A DNA stretch of 64,000 nt, from assembly GCA_934047225.1 (NCBI GenBank), contig OW203998.1:18863280-18927279 (forward strand). The letters run 5' to 3'. Under the pieces are notes generated by a model. That model had not been told where the DNA came from. It saw only the letters and a list, made by a program, of their open reading frames with translations, and ran no database searches. Positions within the stretch are counted from its first letter, which is position 1, and each line of letters begins with the position of its first letter. This document shows, piece after piece, positions 22,936 through 35,039 of this stretch. This DNA is from Ypsolopha sequella (Eukaryota; Arthropoda; Insecta; Lepidoptera; Ypsolophidae). The position numbers and the translations under genes were made by a program.

Positions 22936-23692
22936 CAATAATAATAATAATAATATTCATTTATTTCAGATAAATTAATCCATATTTATAAATTGCTAAA
23001 ATTTAAAAAAGAATACAAAAAAGGAAATACACAGAAACAATAATAACCACAAAGTGTTGATGCTGACGCTATCTGCTCCATACTTGGAACGACGGAGTGT
23101 GTAGCGCCTGTCAATGTTTCATAAAGGGCCCGTCCGACCTGCTGGCGACACTGAGGAGACTGTTACCGCTGTCCCACACCCTGCCCGCCATCGCAGTTGC
23201 TCGCCTGCGCATGGTGGTATAAAAGCAGTCAACGTGCACTGCAGCGAACATCCCCGACGCGCTGCAGAAGCGGGGCAGCCGCAACAGTGCCCTCATCGCA
23301 TTATTGTATTGATCGCGAAGAGCGTTGTACGACTTCTGCGTGTATGATAACCACAATGTGCCCGTATAAAAAGATGTGCAAAAGGCTCGGAATAAGGTAA
23401 TTTTTACTTCCTTCGAGCTACGGGCAAACCTGCGGGCTATCATATTTGCTCGCACCGACAACGCCCTCCTTTCTCGTTCAATATCGTCGTCATCCTTCAG
23501 GTCGGGTGTCACAATATGACCCAGGTTCTTGAAAGTATGTACCCGCTCTAATGTTTCAGTTTCAGAAATTTTGCTTAAATTGATGTTTACAGCTGCTGGG
23601 GTTGCATCATTAGCAGAGATATGACTAAGACTATCAGAAATGGGCCAAACAGGAAAACCATAGTGAAAGAAAAGAGGCACAATTATCAGCAT
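22936..23692 (-). pseudogene. 5'-truncated LINE related to the element at 14.9 kb
   Basis: The frame 23111-23692 reads HTFKNLGHIVTPDLKDDDDI, ERERRALSVRANMIARRFAR and RFCSASGMFAAVHVDCFYTT. These align to the C-terminal region of ORF2 at 18700-19110 (FKYLGHVLTSDLKDN, ERERRALSIGPNMIARRFAR, RYCSASGMFAQ). The stop and a 3' region with an ATTATTATTATTATT tail (22938-22952, minus sense) follow. It is a diverged sister family, truncated upstream of the YADD motif, and not a copy of the same element. Confidence 0.8.
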
Positions 23693-24187
23693 ATATCAAT
23701 TATTTTCTTATCCCTTGGTTAAAGTAGAGATAAGTCACTTGTATAGTAGGTATAAGCTTTATGTTAAAAAAAGACATGATCTTGCTAAGTTTCTTGCCCG
23801 TTCTTCTTAGAAAGACTAATCGAAAGGGCGGAGGTAGGCATGTATTTATATATGTAACCTATTAGTATGTAGTATATAGGATGGGATTTGGTTGGTCGCC
23901 TGGATTCGTGTAGGAGGCTCGGTTGGTGATCATTGAACCTTGTTCCTGGTCCCTGGCCGGGTCTCCGGTATGCTGGGTTCGGGCGGTTGATTGGATTTCA
24001 CCTTATATAATATATATTTTACCTATCATTTTAATCGTATATATATTGCTACATAAATTAAATAAACCTTGAATCTAGTTCATGTACATTTATTATTTTA
24101 TTACATATATTTTCATAAGATTAAATTTTGATTTGTGAAACGTGTACCTACTTTGCAAAATTAACCATTCGAATTTGAATTTGAATA
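23693..24187 (+). mobile_element. CR1/Jockey-like LINE 3' end, plus orientation
   Basis: This matches 19500-19990 in inverted orientation and ends with GAATTTGAATTTGAATA, the simple-repeat tail. No coding sequence is left. It directly abuts the truncated LINE at 22936-23692, so one insertion probably landed at the edge of the other. Confidence 0.65.
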
Positions 24188-24204
24188 TTGTGTAGTTATA
24201 AACC

Positions 24205-24430
24205 CTCAGCACTTGAGTTCAACTCGCACTTGACCAGTTTTTTTTTGCCTTTTTTGACAGTGAGTATAGATTTCTCCACGGTCGCTCCACTAACGACGAA
24301 AGTAGCCTTGTAGTCACCAAGATGTTTGATCTCGTCAAAAGCGGCAAACTTAATTTAAATTTTCCCTTGAGTTGTGACCTAAATATTAAATTCAATTCAA
24401 TTCAAATTTATTTGCACCATAATGTTTGAT
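24205..24430. repeat. Short repeat ends
   Basis: GAGTTCAACTCGCACTTGAC before a T-run (24217-24248) matches the terminus of the family at 5128. At about 24390-24412 ATTCAATTCAATTCAAATTT followed by ATTTGCACCATA is a minus-strand LINE tail of another family. Confidence 0.45.
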
Positions 24431-26504
24431 AGGTCTTAAATAACATATACAGTATCAATTACGGATCCTGTCGGGCACAGCAAAGTAACTTAAATCTAGT
24501 CACACAATTATTCTTATTCTATATAGGTAATTACCTATATACTTATGGGTTATAAAGAAACATATCCATCTTAATAAAAACAAAAGTTATCATATTTTTG
24601 GTACACTTAGATTTAAGTTCATGCTTATCAATTGGGTAAATAACCGCTGCCCTGTTTTCACTTTTAAACAGTTCAAATAAGAGCAACGCAACCATAAATT
24701 TTCCGGACTATACGTCCAGTAGGCCCCACACAACATAATGTGTTTAACATTTGGAAAAGTTTAAATCTTCTGAAGTGCTACTAGCTGCTATTATTTGTTT
24801 TTTTTTTCGTACAAATCTTGCTTTCATTAAATTATTTGACAACTTCCCTTCTTAATATTTGTGGAGATCCACACCAAAAATAAACATTAAAAATTTTGTA
24901 CTATAATATTTTTTGTACCCAGATTTGTTCCAATTACTGAAATCTATCGAAATTTTAACTGAAGTTGCGATAAAATGCGTCAAATCCTGTAGTAAACCGA
25001 TAATGAAATTGCACCAAAACGTAACAAACATTACATTTACCTTTTAAGAGGATGGCATACCCTAGCAACTTTTTTCATTACCCGTCCAGCACAATAAGTC
25101 TAATGGCAAAGACCTTAATTGCTTTTTATACAGGCGATTATATGTTGGCTCTTTGGCCTCTTTTTTTTGGACGCGTAATACTGTGATCACGCAGCGAAAC
25201 AACAAATTGGTGTGTTTTTAGCTAATACTGAAATATTTTGTAGGGAAAAAAATATTGGATTTAGGTAAAATCCCTTCATATTACTATTGCCTATTTTATA
25301 AAAAAAAAATAAGTTGATCTCTTAACCGCGTTTTTGAAACGAACGTTTGAAAACCAAAAAAAGAGGAATGTAAAAGATCTACAAATCAAATATATTTTCT
25401 TCAATATGAGGAGAGACCCAGTTTCTTCCATTGAACCCTTGAAAACCTGGTGTTATTGATGTTCTAGCGTCAGGTATCCCGTTAAGGTGACATATCGTTC
25501 GCGCAAAGGTCCCCGTTACTCCAGGCGGAAAGACCCGCAGTGCGAGAGGGACGGAATAGGGGAAAATTTACAAAAATTTGGTTTTAAATTAATACAAAAC
25601 TAAATGAAATAGGTAAAAATTTCCATAACCAGTAATTTAAGTATTGTTAAAACCCATCTAAATAAATAGTTTTAAAGTCTGTATGCTATCGCAACTTGTC
25701 AGACTATCGATAAAAGTGTATATTAAAGTGTGTATTAAATTTATACCTAATTTCAATAAGAAATTTATCTAGTGAAATTCCTCCAATCGCGTTTCTGATG
25801 GTCAAAAATCTAAAAAAAAGTTCTTAAATTGTTATTCTAATTTATATAAACTGTGACTTCTTTTGAACAACAGACAAATAACTTCAAAAATTTACGATTT
25901 TGACTATAAACCCCCACGAATTTGAGTGTTTTTGTGACGATAAATAAAGTTTGATGCTGTTTCCGAACAAAGTAACTCTTCTAATAGATGAAAATAATTC
26001 GTTAGGGAGGTACCACAGTCCAAAGGTCCCAAAAAAAATTAACTGTCTGGCAGTTGCACCTAAAAATTAATATTTTATTAAGCAGCTAGCAGTAAAAATT
26101 CGTTTTTAAAATATTTCCCCAGGGCATGAAATTCAAAATATCAAATTTATGAATTACCCATATTTGCGTCAATAATTGACATAAATATGCATTATTATTA
26201 TAATGATTATTATTCTTTCTTGTGGAATAGGACTTGCTTTATTAATCATGATGTTATCAAACAAATACTGTGAAATCACTAATGATTGAAATGTAAAGTT
26301 TTGGTGGGCACCTCAACGTTGTTTCCTTGATTGAATACAGAGTTACTAATTTGAAAGCAAATTGAAAAAAACTCTGAAGAATTAAGATTATTTATATTAG
26401 GTCTTTACATATGAAATTGCAGGTTTCTATAGAGAATTTGAAGGAAACTCAATTTTCAGTACTAACATAACATTTTTACACTTTTTTAGGAATGACAAAT
26501 CCAA
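24431..26504. other. Gene-less AT-rich sequence
   Basis: No gene or clear repeat boundary. A single GC-rich patch at 25490-25560 includes GAAAGACCCGCAGTGCGAG; I do not recognise it. Confidence 0.4.
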
Positions 26505-29500
26505 ATTATTTTAAAAGAAATTATGAATATGAATAAAAAAGTATTACTTGTAATCGATATATATTTCGACCCACTTGTGGTCGTCGTCAGTCGAATTATA
26601 AAAATAGATATTTGACATATAACGTAAATGCGCCCAAGTCCGACCACTCTCGCCCTTTTTTCAAATAAACCGTCCAAAGATAAACGTAAACTGATTTATA
26701 AACTATTTATATAGCTTACTTTAAACCTTATTGTTGAGACTTTCATTATAAAGTATAATTATCAATATTTATGTTGTCAGAGTATACAAAAAAAAATATT
26801 ATTAATATGTTTGCCTGTCCTTCTTAAAAGCTCCAGTTACCGACCGCTTAGTTGAAGTTTTCCTGATACCGTCCAGCAAGTAACCCGTTTCCGACCACCA
26901 TTCAAAAAATTGCCAAAAATGCCATTATCTCATAAAAATAGGGTCAAAAGTTACTGGAGATATCAAAATGTATAGATGGTTTGTTTCAATTAATAATTTT
27001 TTTAATTTAGGCTTTAATTAACTTTTATTAATAGTATATATTTTACATTTTTTCATGTTCGTCGCTATCAATATAAACTTCATATGTTTGGCCAAGTGTA
27101 TTTTATCTTATTTCAATATGTTAATAAAATATTGTTTGTATAATACCGTTGAACGGCTTTTTTATTATTTGTATGTTTTATTTTACATAGATATAAACAC
27201 TTCATTAAATAGTTATAGGTGCTATATTTGACCCCTCAGTGGGGTCGTCATCAGGATTTTAAAAACCATGATTTAAAATATACTTTTTTATATTTTTATG
27301 TCAATAGATGCCAGCAGTTTTCTAACTTCAAACGCCTATATATGTCGTATGATATTTCTCTTTTCGTCTATAACTATTCAATCAAGTTTTTATGTTATTT
27401 TACTTATTTTTTCGATTTTTTCTTTATTTTTAAACTGTGATTAAATATAATGGTGTTTTTTTTTCTTTTTGAGTAATTAATGAATGAAATTCGTAACTTC
27501 TAAGAATTCAAAGATAAAGAAAAGGTTAAGAGCTTGTACTTTATTTATAAAATTTACAAATTAAAATAATTACAGTCCTTGCTAATAAAAAGTTTGAAAA
27601 CATCGTCTTCATTTTCAATAAGTTTAACTTGCTTTACAAATTTTTTTTTTTCAATTTATGTGGCAATTTTTTTCTTAGGTTTAGGTTTATCTATCTTGTT
27701 TCTATAATATTACAGAATACATGGAATAAATTGTTTCATTTTTAGGAACTATTCTGCCAACTTTATAATTGTGGTCGAGCTTTAAAAGTACTGAATAATT
27801 AATTCCATATTTAACTTGACATTCTTTTCTTTCATTTGGTGAGGTTTTTCTATGTTCCTTTAAACTGAAACTGAAAAGATTCCACAATTGTTTGTATAAA
27901 CTGCTATTTTCATATCATCATATTTTCATAGCAGTTTGGTTCTTGTTGTGTAATGTGTTGTTTTATTTCAATACCAGTTTCATTTTTTTTTTGTGACACT
28001 TGTTCCTGAGGCCATACTAAAATAAATTCATGACAGGTGTTACTTGTTGCTCATTATTTGTATTTTTCTATACAAACACACTCTTTTTGAGCACCGTACA
28101 TTTTTTGCAAGTACTTTAAAATTTTGTCTTGATACACAAACGGATGACCAGACTCCGGTTTATGGTATATTTATTGTGGTCGGTAACAAGCAAAACTGAA
28201 TTTATCACCACTCATTACCGTCCAATTACAATAATTATGTGTTTTAATTATTTATCCAATGTGATGAAAAAAAAGAGTGAGCTTTATAGAAATTTAAAGA
28301 CATATATAGTCATTAAAAATTTTATAATAATATCTCAGATGTCAATTTTTAATATAAAATAACTTTTTAAAACCATTAACGTACATTTAATATCCCAATA
28401 CATTTGAGAAAGAACGGAATGTTTTAAGTAAATTATGAATCAATCTAAAAGTCTAAACTTAGGACGGAATCAGGATATTAAGCAAATGTATATGTCACAA
28501 AAATATGTGTATATTCAAATTATAGTTTTTATCCACAATTTATAATGAAAATTAACAAAAGTCTGAAAGTCTATAAAACACCTGATACCGTCCACTGTAC
28601 GGTATCTGGAAACAATCGTTTTACCGGATCTCCTGATTCCGACCGAAATAGAAAAGATGATAAGACTATTAATATTTTATCAATCCTAAAAAATCTTGCA
28701 TTTATATATGAACGGAACCCTATATTACATGAAAAAATATGTCAGTTTTACCAAAATATGCAGAATCAAACAAAAAATTAAAAACAACCTCCACAAACTT
28801 TTTACGTTCCGCAAAGCTCGACTTCGAACTAAACCGATGCACAGTGACAACAAAATTAATAACAAAATTGAACGTAGCGGAAATTAGAACCAATCATGAT
28901 TCATCGGTAATTTAAGAATTGGCCTATAAGAGACGAGCAATTGTTCACTTATTTGACGCGGGATATTGTTACAAATTTCAAAAATACTGGGCGGTCGCAT
29001 ACAGGAGCCTAGTCGGACAACGGTGCCGATACGTTAATATAAAAAGACAGATTGGTGACATTTACACGAATTCTAAACTATTGGAAAGGGATGGAAAAGT
29101 GACAGGAAGATAAGTTGCGAGAAAGAATTTTTGTGAGAAGGGGGTGATAGGATTTCTGAGGGGTTATAAAAGATGACGAGTGTATACTATGTATGTTATG
29201 AGGGAATGTGTGTGTTATGTTTGTCTGTTGGTCAGTGTTGTCTGTTCAGTCCTGGTCCGTAGTGAGCACCAAGTGACCAGATGTATGAGGACTCCCATGT
29301 TCTAAGTTCTATGTCAGTCAGCGGGGGACGAAATGATTTGATGACAATGGGATCTGGCGTGTGTGGGAATGGGTAACGTGTTATTGTGTACAGTATCTGT
29401 TGTGTGTCAGTGATTGTTCATGCGTATGTGTAGTGCAGTTCTTGTTTCACCTACTTAGAATGCCGGACAGTGCCGGCATTCTAGTAGGTAAATGCAGTTT

Positions 29501-29638
29501 TCTGTTTTGCATGATGAGTTATAAAGTTTTTTTATAATTTGACTGACGACGACCACAAGTGGGTCGAATCGGTCGAAATATATATCGATTACAAGTAATA
29601 CTTTTTTATTTATATTCATAATTTCTTTTAAAATAATT
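26505..29638. mobile_element. DNA transposon, about 100-bp TIRs, no recognisable transposase
   Basis: The ends 26505-26603 and 29530-29638 are inverted repeats. They contain ATTTCGACCCACTTGTGGTC followed by GTCGTCAGTC and, further out, AAAAAGTATTACTTGTAATCG. The right end carries a 9-bp internal duplication (GTCGAATCG/GTCGAAATA region). The 2.9-kb interior has only short AT-rich frames (for example 28545-28781 and 27702-27887) without domains I know. A related motif pair, TTTGACCCCTCAGTGGGGTC and GTCATCAG, sits inside at 27226. A target duplication is not clear; the bases AAATCCAAATTA occur just left of the element and again 40 bp beyond its right end. Confidence 0.6.
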
Positions 29639-30039
29639 AAAAGCTAAAAAGGCTTTAAAATAATATTTATTCAATTAAATCCAAATTACGTAATTTCTTT
29701 TGTGTATGAATGAGTCAACATATAGCTAACAGCAACATTAATTTAATTTTTGAAAAGCGTCAGTCGTATAAAATTGGTTACGAATCTTATCATAGAAATG
29801 GATGGCGTTTAAGAAGAACTGTTTTTAAATATTTAATTTTGGTAATCAAACTGATAACTTTTTTATAATCAAACTGAAAATAAAAACAAAATTTTATACG
29901 TAGATGTCAAACCTTGAAATTAACTTTCAAACAAAAAACAAATACATAATTGAAATAGCTTTTGAATAACAGGAATTATGAACTCATGAATATGTAAGGA
30001 AATTTCGGAAATTTCATATGAGACCTATCATATTAGGTA
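29639..30039. other. Gene-less AT-rich gap
   Basis: This separates the TIR transposon from the foldback element. No gene is visible. Confidence 0.4.
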
Positions 30040-30345
30040 TACAGGTTGGAAAAAATTTAAGGGCCCTGGAGGAGAACTACCTTAAATCATTTAGTTAGCT
30101 CATTTTTCTGAAAGGAAACATTCCTTTATTTTTTAAAAGAAACAAAATTCCATTCAAAGATACTCTAAAATTTGCTTGTCTCACCCGGGAACTGAACCTA
30201 CAAAAATTTAAAAAAAATCGGTAGGATTATTGTTTAGGATAAAATTTGTCCGATAAATATTTAGTCTTACACTCATCTGTTGTACGAGATACCCATGAAA
30301 TTGAATATTTATTACAAGTTCTTTATTGACAACACCTAATACTGT

Positions 30346-30517
30346 AGCCGATTCTGACGGCTTTAATTTTAGTTTTAGTCCTGTCAAAACTAAATTTTCA
30401 TCGTTGCAAAATAGTTATATAGCATAAATAAGTGTGAAGAACAGAAGTTAAATTACTTTGGAAAAATTTAAGTCTTGACAGCACTAAAACTAAAGTTAAA
30501 GCCTTCATAATCGGCTT
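30346..30517. mobile_element. MITE nested in the foldback arm
   Basis: AGCCGATTCTGACGGCTTTA at the left is mirrored by TAAAGCCTTCATAATCGGCT at the right, and both flanks read TACTGT (30340-30345 and 30518-30523). The interior is 130 bp with no coding. Removing it restores continuity of the left arm with its partner, which confirms it is a later insertion. Confidence 0.6.
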
Positions 30518-30624
30518 TACTGTTCACTTGTAAAGTAATAATGATTCGCCATTATTACATAATGACAGCACGGAATGAAAGCAAAACAAAACAAAATTGA
30601 AAAATTCGAACGAATACTTTTATC

Positions 30625-31038
30625 GAATTCAAATTCAAATTCAAATAGTTTATTTTGCAAAGCAGGTATAGATATATACACTTTTTACACGTCAAATTTA
30701 ATCTAATAAAGAAAATATATGTAATAGAATAATAAATGTACATGAACTAAATTAAAGGTTTATTTAATTTATGTAGCAATATATTTACGATTAAAATGAT
30801 AGGTAAAATATATATTATACAAGGTAAAATCCAATCAGCCGCCCGAACCCATACCGGAGACCCGGCCAGGGACCAGGAACAAGGTTCAGTGATCACCAAC
30901 CGAGCCCCCAGCACGAATCCAGGCGGCCGACCAAATCCCATCCTATATACTACATACTAATAGGTTACATATATAAATACATGCCTACCTCCGCCCATTC
31001 GATTAGTCTTGCTAAGAAGAAGGGCAAGAAACTTAGCA
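30625..31038 (-). mobile_element. CR1/Jockey-like LINE 3' end
   Basis: Third copy of the 3' region seen at 19479 and 23693. The tail GAATTTGAATTTGAATT (minus sense) is at about 30625-30646. It sits in the loop of the foldback element and is 5'-truncated near 31038. Confidence 0.65.
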
Positions 31039-31767
31039 ATATGTTGAAATCGATTTTAAATATGTTGAAAGTTATCGTTCAAACTTCAAATTTGTTGCTC
31101 CGCGTTGCAAAAAAAATACGTTTTCTTTTTAAACTTTTTGTCGGTACACCTAGTGCATGAAGGAATTGTGCTGTGCATAGATTTATTATTACCATTTAAC
31201 GATTTTCTTATTGAAGTCTTCAACAAGGTACTTAAGATAACTAACATTAGCAAGCTTGTACTTCATACGATGTCTTTGGATGTAAGAGAGATAAATAAAT
31301 TATAACGTGTCATTTACTTGTTACAAGTGAACAGTACTAGGTATTTTTAATAAAGAACTTGTAATAAATATTTAATTTCATGGGTATCTCGTACAACAGA
31401 TGAGTGTAAGACCAAATATTTATTAGACAAATTTTATCCTGAACAATCGTCTTACCGATTCGTATAATAAAATAGCGACGGTTAATTTTTTAAATTTTTA
31501 GTTGTTTCGATTCCCGGGTGAGACAAGCGAATTTCAGAATATCTTTGAATGTAGTTTTGTTTCTTTTAAAAAATTAAGGAATATTTCCTTTCAGTAAAAT
31601 GAGCTAACTAAAGGATTTAAGGTAGTTCCCCTCCAGGGCCCTTAATTTTTTTCCACCCTGTATATAACTCAATGCTATAAGCTAAATAAGTTGATTCTAT
31701 CCCAAAAGTGTAAAAATTTTACTAGTTGAGTTTCTAAGATATGAAATCGTTAAAAACCAAATTATAG

Positions 31768-32130
31768 CGGTGGTAGCTTAGGCAGTAGAACGCTGGCCTC
31801 TCAATCTTGAGACTCAGGTTCGATCCCCGGTCGGGTTTCTACCAATAAGTTTTTCGGAATTTATGTGCATAGTATTTGTATTACCTAGTACCTACTTACC
31901 ACTTTCTGAACGCTGAAGGTAAACATCGTAAGGAAACCTGCATGCCCTTAAAAAGCGTGTATTTGTGCCCGAAGAACGGCGATAGGGCTTAATAGCCATC
32001 ACGTTGGGACGTAACAATCGTCGATGAAACGCAGGTGTACCGAGTGTGAACTGTGACTTGCATTTCACAGTTCACACTCAGGAACACCTCTGACATCTCC
32101 TCGGGGATTCATGTCGTGACGATATAATGC
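31768..32130 (+). mobile_element. tRNA-derived SINE with conserved 3' stem-loop
   Basis: The head resembles a tRNA gene. TGGTAGCTTAGGC (31771) is a box A-like element and GGTTCGATCCC (31817-31827) is a good box B, so RNA polymerase III could transcribe it. The body continues with TTTTTCGGAATTTATGTGCA and CACGTTGGGACGTAA. A strong hairpin lies at 32033-32088 (AGGTGTACCGAGTGTGAACT paired with AGTTCACACTCAGGAACACC). The copy at 38768-39126 has the same order. It is not a functional tRNA: the acceptor stem does not pair and sequence continues downstream. Confidence 0.65.
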
Positions 32131-32707
32131 CTTCTCGCCCGGCGGTCTTGCGCTAGTCAGCACGTACAAATTTTTGCTCCACAATTATAAATTAAAAATT
32201 GTAGTTAAAGCTCACCACCTTATTTTTTAGTATCATATCTAGTTGAAGATAAACCCTTTTCTTTTACCAGCGTAAAAAGTTTTAATTTTTGTTGTGTAAT
32301 TAACCGAATATTTCCAAAAAATCATTTTAACCGTCTAAATTTCAAACATCGCAAATAAATCAGCGCGTGATTCATCGTCGCTTCGCCTAAATCGGTCATC
32401 GACACCGAGCGCTTATCACCGAGCGGCAGCGCCTCACGCACACACACGCAGCGAGCTCACACGCGTAGGCGATCTAATCCCCAGTGCACACACTCCGCTG
32501 CTGCCACCGCCCGCGCCCCCGCCACCGCCGCCGCGCCGACACCGCCCCGCTGCTATACGCTCCAGTTCGACGGTGAGTCAACATACTCGCACTTAAAGAG
32601 CTACGCCGCTGCTACGCCGCTACTACGCTGCTACTACGCCACTGCTACGCCGTGTGACGTCCGCGTGCGTTTGTTTACTTCGAGGCAAGAATTTACGCTA
32701 CACTGCG

Positions 32708-33340
32708 ATGTCTGTGGAATTTAAAACCCATAAAAGTTCTTCTGCAAATACTATTTCTAAGCTATTTTGCTCTGGCTGCCATCTAGCGTTCGACGAGAGA
32801 GAGGAGCACTTAAGATACATGGTTAATGATTGCGAAAAACGGTATCATTGTCTATATGCGAGCAGTCGATGCTTGAGTCCGGAGGAAAAAGCAGCTTGGG
32901 TATGTCCCGAGTGTCACCGTGATATGAAAATAGGAGGTGATAATAGCGCTTCTCCTGTTGGTGCGTCTAATAAGCTACATCTCCGTAACGTAACATTTAG
33001 AAGCAAGAAAGTTCAACCTCTATCCCTAGAGCCTAGCTGCGACTTTTGTAGTTCTGAATACCTTGAAATCATGGCTGAAGTCCAACAGCTGCGTTTCTAC
33101 GTATCAAACATTAATGATGCCTTGCAGCAGATTGTTGCGTCCATGACAGGACAGACGGTTAAGTTAGATTTTGTAACGACTCAGTTAACTTGTGTGGACA
33201 AAAAACTTGCGGTACTTGAGGTTGATACTCCAGGATCAAAAAAAGCTGCCCAACGAAAACTCCCTAAGCCGACCTATGCTTCAAAGTTAATTGCCGAGTC
33301 TACAGTAGAAATCCCAGTTGTAACCCAAACTAACCATTAA
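32708..33340 (+). pseudogene. LINE ORF1 with PHD-like zinc finger, truncated
   Basis: The frame is open from 32654, but the ATG at 32708 (MSVEFKTHKSS) is the probable start. A zinc finger of PHD type follows: CSGC, then DCEKRYHC and AAWVCPEC, giving four cysteine pairs or Cys-His ligands within about 50 residues. The middle (MAEVQQLRFYVSNINDALQQ) is heptad-like and may be a coiled coil. PHD-bearing ORF1 proteins are typical of some CR1/Jockey LINEs. A TAA at 33338-33340 ends the frame; the downstream codons (DISRADVIVSAETVSPSVPA) still read as protein, so the stop is likely a mutation. Confidence 0.7.
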
Positions 33341-33534
33341 CCACAACATAATTTCGATATTAGTAGAGCTGATGTCATTGTCTCTGCTGAGACTGTGTCC
33401 CCTTCTGTTCCTGCTAAACAAGAGCTATCAACTGCTGCTGTCCAGAAGAAAGCGCGCCACTCTACCTCGTTGTTGTGTACTGCCGAACCTAGCGTTACTT
33501 CACTGAAAGCGGTTAAACGCCGTAAGTATTTTAA

Positions 33535-34723
33535 CCTCTGGAATTTAGTAGCTCTATAGGTCCCGATGGTTTACCCCCATATTTTCTTAAAGCTTATGTT
33601 GACCAACTAAAAGTTCCATTAGTGTATATTTTTAATATTATCCCACAAAATGGAAGATTTCACGTGTGACGCCAATTCCCAAGAGCAGACCTCTAAAGTA
33701 GCGGAATACAGGCCAATAGTAATTTTATGCTCTGTACCGAAAGTGTTTGAAAGCGTTGTACACAGGAAAATTTATCCGCAGGTGCAACCTTTCCTTAGTG
33801 ATACCCAGCACGGGTTTAGAAGCCGGCGTTCCGTAAATACCAACCTATTAATGCTTATTGATAAGATATCGGGTCTTATGGATAAACGAGTACAAGTTGA
33901 CGGAATATACCTGGACTTTGAAAAGGCTTTCGACCGGGTTGACAACGACGTACTTCTCAAAAAACTTTGCAATATTGGATTTTCGCCGAGACTCTTACGG
34001 TTGTTCGCAAACTATCTTAGTGATCGTAAGCAATATGTTAAGCATGGATGTTTTGTTTCGAAACCGTATTTGACGCGTTCGGGAGTGAGTCAGGGCTCTA
34101 TTCTTGGCCCGCTTTTCTTTATCCTTATGATAAATGACCTTGAAAAAGTACTAAGTCATACTTAATGCCTGTTATATGCAGACCACTTAAAATTAATTAG
34201 AAGTGTGAAAAATGAGAATGACTGCGAGTTGCTTCAGAATGACCTAAACGCACTACATGTCTGGAGTCTAAGAAATAAGTTACACTTTAACCCTCAGAAA
34301 TGCAGTGTCATATCTTTCACTCGTTCTCCTAATCCAAAGCAAGCACATTACTCACTAGGCGACGAAGCAATTGCACGGGTATTTTTAGTTAAAGATCTTG
34401 GAGTGACTTTTGACTCGCGGCTTACATTCCATGAGCATTTGTTGGCACTAGCGACTAGTTGCTTTAAAAGGTTAGGTTTCGTTATCCGGAACAGTAGAGA
34501 TCTACATGATACTCAAGCCATAAAGCTGCTCTACACATCACTTGTAAGGAGTAAACATGAAACTAGTGCCATAGTATGGAACCCTCATGAAAGCACCTAT
34601 ACTTTAATGATAGAAAAAGTTCAAAAGGCCTTTCTACGATACCTTTATAAGGGAAATTCGGATACTATCCCTTCATGTATCCAACCCTGTATTTACTTGG
34701 AACTCTGGGCTTTAATTCGTTAG
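33535..34723 (+). pseudogene. Jockey-like LINE reverse transcriptase, disrupted
   Basis: GPDGLPPYFLK (33560), EYRPIVILCSVPKVFESVV, QHGFRSRRSVNTNLL, YLDFEKAFDRVDNDVL and GVSQGSILGPLFFILMIND mark the finger and palm motifs. A stop (TAA at 34163) falls just before CLLYADHLKL, and the expected YADD is YADH (GAC CAC), so a catalytic aspartate is lost. The frame after this (34205-34723) holds LHFNPQKCSVISF and DLGVTFDSRLTFHEH. There is a frameshift near 33650-33700. The element cannot make active enzyme. Confidence 0.8.
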
Positions 34724-35039
34724 AAGTAAGGCCCAATGCAAACCTCTTACTTTAGCTTACACAGCTGGTAAATGCTGTGACCTCTTTGTTCGCGCCCGGC
34801 AAGTACAGACGTGTGCGCCGACATAAGCTACTGCATCAACCCTCGTTCAAAACTGTAGCTCGGCGTTATTCCCCACTCTCGCGCGCCATCGAGGGCCTAA
34901 ACACACTACTGTCAGCAAAACCAAACTGTGATATTTTTGCTTATAGGATGTTTATCGTGAATTCTTGGAGTTATATGAGAAATATGCAAGAAAGAGTAGT
35001 ATAACCTAATTGTATGTTTATTTAATTTATGTTTTAATG

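Larger units (their letters stand above)
30040..31662. mobile_element. Foldback element with TA target site, host of nested insertions
   Basis: The termini read TACAGGTTGGAAAAAATT on the left and the complement of TACAGGGTGGAAAAAAATTA on the right, each flanked by TA. Arms run from 30040 to about 30340 and from about 31345 to 31662 (block GGGCCCTGGAGG). Homology resumes at 30518-30536 with 31318-31334 (GTTCACTTG), so the arms were originally longer and an insertion now splits the left one. The TA duplication and TACAGG ends suggest a Tc1/mariner-type end. No transposase is visible. Confidence 0.6.
32350..35030 (+). mobile_element. Decayed Jockey-like LINE with PHD-type ORF1
   Basis: A GC-rich leader (about 32380-32700) contains a 12-bp tandem repeat of CTACGCCGCTGC type at 32601-32653. 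ORF1 (32708-33340) is followed by an in-frame continuation beyond a stop, then a deletion that removes the endonuclease and the N-terminal part of ORF2. The reverse transcriptase remnant runs from 33535 to 34723 and a C-terminal remnant to 35004. The end near 35030 abuts the Helitron-like fragment. Confidence 0.7.

Noticed and set aside
26505..29638. 12-bp target duplication AAATCCAAATTA for the TIR transposon
   Set aside because: The right-hand copy is 40 bp beyond the end of the TIR, so it does not flank the element directly.
31768..31840. Functional tRNA gene
   Set aside because: Boxes A and B are present, but the ends do not form an acceptor stem, and the same head plus body recurs at 38743-39126, so it is a SINE.
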